Shown piece after piece: positions 1-6,000 of a DNA stretch of 32,070 nucleotides. Position 1 is the stretch's first letter, and the number at the start of each line of letters is the position of its first letter. Source of the stretch: a virus; the IMG/VR virus record IMGVR_UViG_3300035388_000080, positions 1 to 32,070 of that record; one strand, written 5' to 3'. Below the pieces are notes generated by a model. The model made no database searches and was not told where the DNA came from. It worked only from the letters and a program-made list of their open reading frames with translations. Position numbers and translations under genes: made by a program.

Positions 1-891
1 ATGTCTGAATTGTATCTATCCGAAGTTGAATCTCAAATCAATCAGTATTTTTCCCATCAGAGAACGCGCGCACTGTCCAAAGAAACCCAGAAGACCTATA
101 GGATTATCATAAACGTCCATCTGTTGCCATTCTGCAAAGAACAAAACATCACCCGGCTGGATCAAGGCTTTGATGATCACATGGAGGATTATATAGATTA
201 TCTCCGATCTAAAAAGCACACAGGCCAGACTATTCAGGGTTATATTACTGTGACCAAGCTGCTTTTTAGGTTCCATGGAGCGCCATTGTCCTTTAGCTAC
301 CGGATACCTCGGGCTGACAAGCAACAATTCGATTTAAAACATGAAAAAAGATGGTTTTCAGACAGGGAGGTGGCAATGTGTCGAACCTATCAATTCCACT
401 CCAATCATACCAGGAATCATATTCTCATCCGCCTTTTGACAGAAACCGGGGCCCGGGAAAATGAAATCGCACACATAACCGTAGGAGATGTGAATATTTG
501 GGGAAAGGAAGTTCTCATAACCCATTCTAAGACAATCCCCCGGACCGTTTTTATCTCGCAAGAGACTGCAATCCTCCTGGAGAACTATTTTCAAAGCAAG
601 TATCCAGACCAGCGAAGGGATATAGATGTTAAAATCTTTCCCGGGAAAAATCAAATTTATAAAATTATCTGCAAAATGCTACTGGATCTTGATTTAAAAA
701 TAAAAAAAGACGGCAGAGGGCCGCACACCTTCAGGCACTTTGTTGCAACGTTCCTTTATTTTGAAAAAAATATGCCATTGACGGATGTGGCTTTCATCAT
801 GGGGGATAAAACACCGACTATTGAAAACAACTATTTACATCCAACAACGGCAATGCTTGGTAGCCGTATGAGAAAGGCGTCTGGCTGGTAA
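1..891 (+). CDS. Tyrosine recombinase / integrase (XerC/D-like)
   Basis: A site-specific DNA recombinase of the phage integrase family, 296 aa. The N-terminal part (about 1-110) looks like a SAM-like core-binding domain. The catalytic domain shows Arg152 (TGAREN), a candidate Lys177, His242 and Arg245 in HTFRH, and the nucleophile Tyr278 in NNYLHP. The usual second His/Trp appears to be Asp269 (MGDK), a known kind of variation. It is the only recognisable plus-strand enzyme in the window and converges on the phage late operon, with a hairpin terminator between them. The first base of the window is its ATG, so its promoter and ribosome site cannot be judged. Whether it is a host gene, part of a neighbouring element or a phage-encoded recombinase sitting where Mu carries Gin is unresolved. 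The family call is secure; the role is not. Confidence 0.9.
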   Translation: MSELYLSEVESQINQYFSHQRTRALSKETQKTYRIIINVHLLPFCKEQNITRLDQGFDDHMEDYIDYLRSKKHTGQTIQGYITVTKLLFRFHGAPLSFSYRIPRADKQQFDLKHEKRWFSDREVAMCRTYQFHSNHTRNHILIRLLTETGARENEIAHITVGDVNIWGKEVLITHSKTIPRTVFISQETAILLENYFQSKYPDQRRDIDVKIFPGKNQIYKIICKMLLDLDLKIKKDGRGPHTFRHFVATFLYFEKNMPLTDVAFIMGDKTPTIENNYLHPTTAMLGSRMRKASGW

Positions 892-896
892 TAACT

Positions 897-931
897 AAAA
901 AGGGAGCAACACCGTCAAAATGTTGCTCCCT
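897..931 (-). terminator. Rho-independent terminator of the late operon
   Basis: A perfect 11-bp inverted repeat (901-911 with 921-931, 9-nt loop) lies between the recombinase stop and the end of the phage operon. Read on the minus strand it is followed by five T, as expected for an intrinsic terminator ending the long late transcript. On the plus strand the T-run is poor, so it would act less well for the recombinase. Confidence 0.8.
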
Positions 932-963
932 TCTCAAAAAGCGAATAGATTAATTTAGTTTTT

Positions 964-1353
964 TCATTCAAGCTGCAAATGATTTTTCAATATTTTAATC
1001 GAAAGGCGGATGGCTGAGATCTGCCTTTCATACTTTCCATCCAACACCAAGGTATCTATAATACCCAGGATTTCATCCCCACAACCAATGATAATAGATA
1101 AAGGCTCCTTATTCCCGTCACCCATCTCCTGGAGCTTTAATGCCGCCATCAGATAGTTCTGTTCGATCACAACCAACTTGTCCAAGGTTTCGGTTGAAAT
1201 CCCGGGTTGAATGGCTGGATCCGTCACAACCGTTTTAATGTCCAGATAAAGGGCATTGGTTGTTTTTAAAATTTCTTTCGAGTCCGTACATCCCAGAAAA
1301 ATTCCTGCGATTAAAAAAGCAAATAAAATGGTTAAATTGAAACGTAACTTCAT
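964..1353 (-). CDS. Predicted lipoprotein, last gene of the phage operon
   Basis: A 129-aa protein with a lipoprotein signal: Lys/Arg near the N-terminus, a hydrophobic core (about residues 6-20) and a lipobox ending Leu-Gly-Cys22. Thr follows the Cys, so outer-membrane sorting would be expected in a typical Gram-negative cell. The remainder is helical with no family I recognise. Its ATG overlaps the stop of the upstream DUF1353 gene (ATGA), so it is translationally coupled to the phage operon and is the last gene before the terminator. Candidate roles are a lysogenic-conversion or superinfection-exclusion lipoprotein, or an outer-membrane lysis factor (o-spanin). It is longer and less proline-rich than Rz1-type spanins. 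Function is not established. Confidence 0.75.
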   Translation of the reverse strand: MKLRFNLTILFAFLIAGIFLGCTDSKEILKTTNALYLDIKTVVTDPAIQPGISTETLDKLVVIEQNYLMAALKLQEMGDGNKEPLSIIIGCGDEILGIIDTLVLDGKYERQISAIRLSIKILKNHLQLE

Positions 1354-1811
1354 GCCAAACCTCCTTTTTCTTTTATGGTTAACACCCGTTGATGGGCATA
1401 TTGGAAATCATAACAAGTTTTTTCATTGAGCTTTTCAACGCTGTGAATTTTTCGAAAAGAGCTTTCCCCACCCAACCGAATCCCGTCATAAACTAATTTG
1501 GCCCGGATTTCGTTAGAGCCTCTGAATATGCCGATTGCACGATGAACATTATCTGCATATTTTCTTGGCACTACGATTGGACAGTCGAGGCTATAAAAAT
1601 AGTCGTGGGGAGGCCCAGCTTCACCATATACACCGCCAACAGGAGAACATAATGCCCACATTACCCGAGGGCTGCTGTTGCCGTCATAAACGAATCCTGC
1701 GGGGATCTCAAACGGTATGCCATCAACCGAAAACCCGAATGGAGCTAACACCAACCATAACCGATTGCCAAGCCGTTCCGTCATCAATGGACTTAATATT
1801 TCAATTTTCAT
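1350..1811 (-). CDS. DUF1353 family phage protein
   Basis: A 153-aa protein resembling DUF1353, a family common near the tail or lysis ends of phage genomes with no firmly known biochemical role. Diagnostic segments are an IPAGFVYDGNSSPR-like stretch (about residues 36-49) and a GPPHDYFYS motif (about 66-74) with a conserved His-Asp-Tyr, followed by a helical part carrying conserved-looking Asp/Arg residues. The ribosome site is a weak GAGGA about 10 bases before ATG. The gene sits between the fibre-tail adaptor-like protein and the lipoprotein, overlapping the latter by 4 bases. The His-Asp pair suggests metal binding or hydrolysis, but this is speculation. Confidence 0.75.
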   Translation of the reverse strand: MKIEILSPLMTERLGNRLWLVLAPFGFSVDGIPFEIPAGFVYDGNSSPRVMWALCSPVGGVYGEAGPPHDYFYSLDCPIVVPRKYADNVHRAIGIFRGSNEIRAKLVYDGIRLGGESSFRKIHSVEKLNEKTCYDFQYAHQRVLTIKEKGGLA

Positions 1812-1842
1812 ATCAAATATTCCTCATTATGGTTTTTTCGGC

Positions 1843-2154
1843 CTAATCCCGAACCCTAAAAAGCAAATCCTCTTCCAGTTTCTTGGTCTCAGAGATATAT
1901 GCCCTGAAATTGATTTTGTACTTCTTGCCGTTTTCCCCGCCTTTAACCGTAACGAAGATTTTATTTGATTCAATTATGCTAAAATCAGCCCCTAAAACGG
2001 AGTTGGAAACATCTTCTCCTGTGGCCATATCAACAGCCATAACAGAACTCTGTGCCTTATCAATAACCTCACCGGCATCCATGTTATCCGAGAACCTCAT
2101 GGTTATGGGCAAGACCTCCCAGGGTTGTTTGTCTGGACGTATAGCTTCTGTCAT
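1843..2154 (-). CDS. Fibre-tail adaptor-like phage protein
   Basis: A 103-aa beta-rich protein. The pattern (PWEVLPITMRF near the start, TGEDVSNSVL in the middle, VKGGENGKKYKI, and a charged tail ending LFRVRD) matches small proteins annotated in phages as fibre-tail adaptor proteins, thought to join receptor-binding fibres to the baseplate. A strong AAAGGGGG ribosome site precedes the ATG. It lies in the distal module with the other surface-like proteins, which fits a part in fibre attachment. The name rests on pattern recall and not on an alignment. Confidence 0.6.
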   Translation of the reverse strand: MTEAIRPDKQPWEVLPITMRFSDNMDAGEVIDKAQSSVMAVDMATGEDVSNSVLGADFSIIESNKIFVTVKGGENGKKYKINFRAYISETKKLEEDLLFRVRD

Positions 2155-2166
2155 AACCGCCCCCTT

Positions 2167-2670
2167 TTAGGCGAATACCACTTTCAGACTCGCCTGGTCA
2201 TTGGATGTGTTCACAGCCGCGGCACCGACAATTCTTTTCAACGTAACCCTACAGGCCTGCCCCACTGGAATATCAGGAAGGACCAATTTTGCCGCATCGC
2301 CATGCTCACCAAATGTGATAACAGGAGAAGCCGGAGGAGTGCTTTCATTGGCAATGGTTTCAAGATCCGCTGCGGCTGCATGAGGATTGTTGGTGTCATC
2401 CTCCCCCACTTCCAGGGATGTGTCAGCGCTTGAGGTTTGCGGATCAATAAATATTTCCACACTGGTTGCCGCTTCATCGCCTGAATTGAAGATATCAAGC
2501 ATTCGATATTCTGTATCACCTGGTGTTGCTTCATCGGGGGATACATTATCAAAAAGGTTATTCAACGCTGTGGCTGATAATTGATTCGCGCTCATGACTC
2601 CGCCCAAGGATGCGTCAGGGTCAGAATTTGCGGATCCGCCTGTAAGTCTGAACTGTAATTCTGCTGCCAT
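2167..2670 (-). CDS. Predicted phage structural protein, unknown family
   Basis: A 167-aa acidic protein (AAELQFRLTGG at the start, VTLKRIVGAAAV near the end) that looks beta-rich, with no Cys-rich or catalytic motif. AAGGAG precedes the ATG. It follows the LamG/repeat protein and precedes the fibre-tail adaptor-like gene with only 12 bases between stop and next start. The context suggests an accessory virion or fibre protein. I do not recognise the family. Confidence 0.7.
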   Translation of the reverse strand: MAAELQFRLTGGSANSDPDASLGGVMSANQLSATALNNLFDNVSPDEATPGDTEYRMLDIFNSGDEAATSVEIFIDPQTSSADTSLEVGEDDTNNPHAAAADLETIANESTPPASPVITFGEHGDAAKLVLPDIPVGQACRVTLKRIVGAAAVNTSNDQASLKVVFA

Positions 2671-2672
2671 AA

Positions 2673-4232
2673 TTATTTCTCCTTCTGATAAAAAATAAAG
2701 GTTCGTTTTGCTGAGTTAAAAATAAAATTTCGTTTTGCTGCGGTGAATTCAATAACCGCCTTAACCGCCGGGGGAAGGACAGATGAATCAATACTCCAGG
2801 AGGTATCCTGCTCAAGTTCGGCAAAGATTTTATAAGCCAAATCCTGATCAGTGACCTTGAGAATATCCCAGGCCATGGCTTGAGCCTTTGCATTGATAAT
2901 CTTCCAGGCAGTCTCCTGATCCGTCGCTGTCTGGATCCGCCAACCGGTAACCTGGTCTTTTGCTTTAAGGATTTTCCATGCAAGAGCCTGGCTGATCTCA
3001 CCGCTGGAAAGGATTTGCCAAGCAATGCTTTGCTCCAGGTCATTGAAAATTTTCCATGCTGATTGCTGATCTGTTGAGGTCAAGAGCTTCCATGCGGCCT
3101 GTTGTTCTTTTTCTGATAAAATCTTCCAGGAAATATTCTGGGATAAAATACCTTGGAGAAGGATTTTCCAGGAAACATCCTGGGACAACCGGTTGATGAT
3201 TGCCCAAGAAGAATCCTGTTCAAGTCGATTAATGATTTTATAGGATGTGGCTTTTTGTTCAGAATTTAAAATTTTCCAAGCAGCGGTCATGGTAGTATCG
3301 GCCATGACCTTCCATGAGGCATATCCGGAACTGGATTTCAGAATTTTCCAGGCAGCGCCCCGATTCAATTCTTTGAAAATTTTCCAAGAGGTAGATTGCT
3401 CTTTGAGATCAAACAATTTCCACGAAGTATCCACGGATTTTTCAGCCAGAACTTTCCAGGCGACAGGGAGGATAATAGGCAATAAACCACTTTCTATAGG
3501 CGGGAATATTGTTTTTTGTTGGACTGGCGCAAGCAAGCCCCACAAATTATCTGAAAATGATTTTACTTGGCTTGCTGATAACTCTTCGTTCCATGCCGAA
3601 ATTTGATAAATAATGTCATCTTCGGCACAATACGTTGCGCTATTTATACCGATATGATTAAAATCAAATGAAGAAACCCCTGTGCTCTTTGATTCTTTAT
3701 AAATTCCGTCTTGATACGCTTTTATTGTGGATTCTGAGGACCCATCACAAACCACAATTATTGTCGTTTCTCTTGAAAAATCCGTTATCGTTGCAAAATC
3801 TAACGCCCCGGACAATCTTAGCCTAAATTTTGACCCAGGATATCGTCCGATGTATCCATAGTCTGTACTATTGTCATTTCCTGCTAAAATCGCTTTTGTG
3901 GTGCTTGTTGACCTTGTTTTGAACGTAATAGCAATTGCCCAGGGGGTATTATCAGCCGCACTAAAGGCAACAGGCAAAAACCCCCATGCTTGCAATGCTG
4001 AGTTTGAGACATGCAGACCATTTTCTTTCCACTCCAGTGCCTCAAAAAATTCCCCGGATTCGCCGAGATTTTCCAGGTCATGGAACAGTCCAGCATTTTC
4101 CCACAACGGGCAGAACATTGAGGGGATTGGCACACCTATGTTTTTTAGGTTTTGATGGAACGCAGACTTAGCCCCAGAAAAAGGCCCCCACTGTTTGGGT
4201 TTTTGCTTATATTTTTGCCGTAGAAATGGCAT
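2673..4232 (-). CDS. LamG-like protein with 12-residue W-K-I-L repeat array
   Basis: A 519-aa protein, probably a virion surface or adhesion component. Residues about 60-235 resemble a LamG/concanavalin-A-like jelly roll (W-A-I-A-I-T-F-K, Y-G-Y-I-G-R, I-Y-Q-I-S-A-W-N-E-E-L-S and V-K-S-F-S-D-N-L-W-G are typical strands). Residues about 257-488 hold some 19 tandem repeats of 12 residues, consensus x-A/S-W-K-I-L-x-x-x-x-Q-x, two of them 14 long. The C-terminus carries two short A-K-R-x-F-I-F repeats. The ribosome site is modest (GAGG). It lies downstream of the tail fibre among uncharacterised genes. The repeat regularity suggests a beta-solenoid or stacked-hairpin stalk displaying the LamG domain for host or sugar binding. 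The domain pattern is visible; the function is inferred. Confidence 0.8.
   Translation of the reverse strand: MPFLRQKYKQKPKQWGPFSGAKSAFHQNLKNIGVPIPSMFCPLWENAGLFHDLENLGESGEFFEALEWKENGLHVSNSALQAWGFLPVAFSAADNTPWAIAITFKTRSTSTTKAILAGNDNSTDYGYIGRYPGSKFRLRLSGALDFATITDFSRETTIIVVCDGSSESTIKAYQDGIYKESKSTGVSSFDFNHIGINSATYCAEDDIIYQISAWNEELSASQVKSFSDNLWGLLAPVQQKTIFPPIESGLLPIILPVAWKVLAEKSVDTSWKLFDLKEQSTSWKIFKELNRGAAWKILKSSSGYASWKVMADTTMTAAWKILNSEQKATSYKIINRLEQDSSWAIINRLSQDVSWKILLQGILSQNISWKILSEKEQQAAWKLLTSTDQQSAWKIFNDLEQSIAWQILSSGEISQALAWKILKAKDQVTGWRIQTATDQETAWKIINAKAQAMAWDILKVTDQDLAYKIFAELEQDTSWSIDSSVLPPAVKAVIEFTAAKRNFIFNSAKRTFIFYQKEK
2769..3464 (-). repeat. Array of about nineteen 36-bp (12-aa) coding repeats
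   Basis: On the minus strand the unit encodes variants of A-W-K-I-L followed by a polar, Gln-containing linker. Seventeen units are 12 codons and two are 14. The plus strand correspondingly shows recurring attttccaggc-like words. The units have diverged in DNA while keeping the Trp-Lys-Ile core, so the array is kept by protein selection rather than being a fresh tandem expansion. Confidence 0.85.
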
Positions 4233-4235
4233 TGG

Positions 4236-4640
4236 TTACTGAGCCTCTATATTCATCGGGACAATATTTAGCGTAGCTGTAAATCCCACGTCCTTCGCTG
4301 CTATTGCAACTTTGCTGACAGGGGCGGGGCTGTAAATATCTCCCAATTCATATTCCCCTGTTTCGGCAGATGGGATCTTCACAGATAGGGAGCCACTATC
4401 AAATTTTGCCGGTGTTCCTGATCTGGCCCCTGCATAATAAAGCCTACAGACAGCATCCCCACCCGCATGAGTGGTAACATTCACAAAACATTTATAATGA
4501 TGACAGCCCTTACCATTACCAGTGATTGAATTATCAATTGTGACTGTTCCTGTTGTGACCAGGGCTGCATCGGCAATTAGGGCAATAGAAGCTTGAGCCT
4601 CGACTGATGTGTCGTAAACTGTTGGGAGTCGGGTTGTCAT
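4236..4640 (-). CDS. Hypothetical phage protein, beta-rich
   Basis: A 134-aa Thr/Ala/Gly-rich protein with alternating hydrophobic strands (ALVTTGTVTIDN, FVNVTTHAGG, FTATLNIVPM), a composition common in virion surface domains. Its ATG follows the stop of the upstream gene directly, and that gene's last codons supply the GAGGA ribosome site. It lies between two unrecognised genes and the LamG-repeat protein, 3 bases from the latter's start. No catalytic residues are evident. A small structural or capping protein of the fibre module is plausible. Confidence 0.7.
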   Translation of the reverse strand: MTTRLPTVYDTSVEAQASIALIADAALVTTGTVTIDNSITGNGKGCHHYKCFVNVTTHAGGDAVCRLYYAGARSGTPAKFDSGSLSVKIPSAETGEYELGDIYSPAPVSKVAIAAKDVGFTATLNIVPMNIEAQ

Positions 4641-5060
4641 TTAAAAATCCTCCACTGTCAATTTTCGTTCAAAAAGTTCTTCTGCCCTGGATTTTTTAAC
4701 CTGGCCCAATCTGACCAAATTGTCATGCTCTGCCTGAGTTATAATCTCACCAGCAAGTAGATTAGATAGCATCCCCAAAACAAAAGATGAGGACAGGTCA
4801 AAGCGGGTGGCTTTGTCCAGCCTAAGAGCAAGGACCACATATTCAGGCATCACCAACAATGCTATTAATTTGCCAAGCGATTCATCGCTGATATGGTAGG
4901 TATAAACCTCATTGACTGTGTATAGGGCCTCGTTTGGATTTGTGACCCAAGACTCAACCAAAGCTGATCCAGGCTCATTCAATTTCGCCATAACAGCCTT
5001 GGCCCCGGCATTGGTTAGCACCGGATATTTGTCTATTTCTGTTTGTAATCCATCAAGCAT
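4641..5060 (-). CDS. Hypothetical phage protein, helical
   Basis: A 139-aa, mostly helical protein with no family I recognise. A hydrophobic stretch (IALLVMPEYVVLALRL, about residues 65-80) is too charged at its edges to call a membrane segment. The C-terminus is charged (SRAEELFERKL). A strong AAAAGGAG ribosome site lies upstream of the ATG. It sits between the Cys-rich protein and the beta-rich protein, and its stop abuts the next start, so the two are probably co-translated. A fibre chaperone or small virion protein is possible. Confidence 0.7.
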   Translation of the reverse strand: MLDGLQTEIDKYPVLTNAGAKAVMAKLNEPGSALVESWVTNPNEALYTVNEVYTYHISDESLGKLIALLVMPEYVVLALRLDKATRFDLSSSFVLGMLSNLLAGEIITQAEHDNLVRLGQVKKSRAEELFERKLTVEDF

Positions 5061-5102
5061 TATTTTCTCCTTTTAAAAAGGTGGTATTTCTCTCAATAAA
5101 CC

Positions 5103-5486
5103 TTAGTCTGTGATTTCCAAAGATTGTTGTGTTTTTAGCAAGGCCCGGTCCTCTTTTTCCCGCTGGAGGATAGAAACAAGCTCCATGACTGCCCGGTCCA
5201 TTTTTGGTACAACTTGACCGGCAACTTCTTCACACATGCAATTCCTAAAGGACTCTGTCGCCATCTGGTTCCCTTCGAGCATTTTCAAAGCCTCAAACTG
5301 CCAATGCTCTGACAGACAATCAATGCAATCTTTGATGATTTTTGGCGGCTTGCTTGGCTCTCCCGGAACGGTATATTCTTTCCAAGCCGGGCAGCCATCT
5401 TGGCCATCCCAATGTTTTTCAGGGCAGCCGGATTTTTGAAAATCTTTCAGGCCCCGGATACATGGACGTTTGTTTCTCTTAGGCAT
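5103..5486 (-). CDS. Cys-rich hypothetical protein
   Basis: The start is set at ATG 5486 (MPKRNK), 127 aa, because GAAGAGG lies just upstream; an in-frame ATG at 5501 lacks a comparable site. Seven Cys (9, 21, 32, 54, 57, 83, 85), with CIDC and CMC pairs, suggest metal binding. The C-terminus (about 90-127) is a charged helix. The start overlaps the stop of the upstream gene (5479-5985) by several bases, which suggests coupling. The family is not recognised. A Cys-rich cytoplasmic accessory protein would be unusual among virion genes. Confidence 0.7.
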   Translation of the reverse strand: MPKRNKRPCIRGLKDFQKSGCPEKHWDGQDGCPAWKEYTVPGEPSKPPKIIKDCIDCLSEHWQFEALKMLEGNQMATESFRNCMCEEVAGQVVPKMDRAVMELVSILQREKEDRALLKTQQSLEITD

Positions 5487-5985
5487 CGGCCACCTCTTCA
5501 AACCCTGGTAATGATTTTAAATATTCATAGGCGCAAGCAGTCACATTACTGTCCTGATAGAGTTTCTGGTCAGAAAAATATTTTGTATATTCGTTTTCTG
5601 TTTCGGCAGTTGCTTCGACTTCGGCAGTCATGGTATCAATCTCGGCCTGGTGGTCTTCTATATCCTGGGCATATGCTGCCTTTGCCGCGTCATATGCCGC
5701 AATTTCTTCTGGCGTGCTTTCATCTGTCCACATCGGAACCAATGCTTCCCTATCTGTACATAAAGCCGGATAAACCGGCGCATCTGGTAAAACGATATTT
5801 TTTTCTTTGTATCTTCCCGTTTCCTCTTTATAATTAATTTTAAAGGACACGGGTGACAGCAATAATGCCCCGTCTTTTTCCTCATAGACTTTAATTTCAA
5901 AATATATCGTTTCAGCTTCCTTTTGTATTGTAATTTGATTTATCCGTGTATAGCTATTCGATTTTACAAAGTTTTTTAAGGCCAT
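5479..5985 (-). CDS. Hypothetical protein directly downstream of the tail fibre
   Basis: A 168-aa protein with a beta-rich N-terminal half (about 1-85, alternating hydrophobic strands) and an acidic Ala/Glu-rich helical segment (about 95-140) that could form a coiled coil. AAAAAGGATAAATAAAA precedes the ATG. The position immediately after the tail fibre gene is where tail fibre assembly chaperones (Mu gpU or Tfa type) usually sit, so that is the leading guess. The sequence does not show a Tfa signature that I can point to. Confidence 0.7.
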   Translation of the reverse strand: MALKNFVKSNSYTRINQITIQKEAETIYFEIKVYEEKDGALLLSPVSFKINYKEETGRYKEKNIVLPDAPVYPALCTDREALVPMWTDESTPEEIAAYDAAKAAYAQDIEDHQAEIDTMTAEVEATAETENEYTKYFSDQKLYQDSNVTACAYEYLKSLPGFEEVADA

Positions 5986-6000
5986 TTTTATTTATCCTTT

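Noticed and set aside
892-963. Prophage right end (Mu-type terminal sequence) between the recombinase and the late operon
   Set aside because: No recognisable Mu-type terminal repeat or target duplication could be seen, and the left end is outside the window, so the boundary cannot be placed.
3247-3606. Plus-strand frame of 119 codons with repeating Phe-Gln words
   Set aside because: Its repeats are merely the complement of the 12-residue repeat array of the minus-strand gene.
5400-5837. Plus-strand frame of 145 codons opposite the Cys-rich and fibre-proximal genes
   Set aside because: It covers two minus-strand genes with good ribosome sites and shows no coherent protein pattern.
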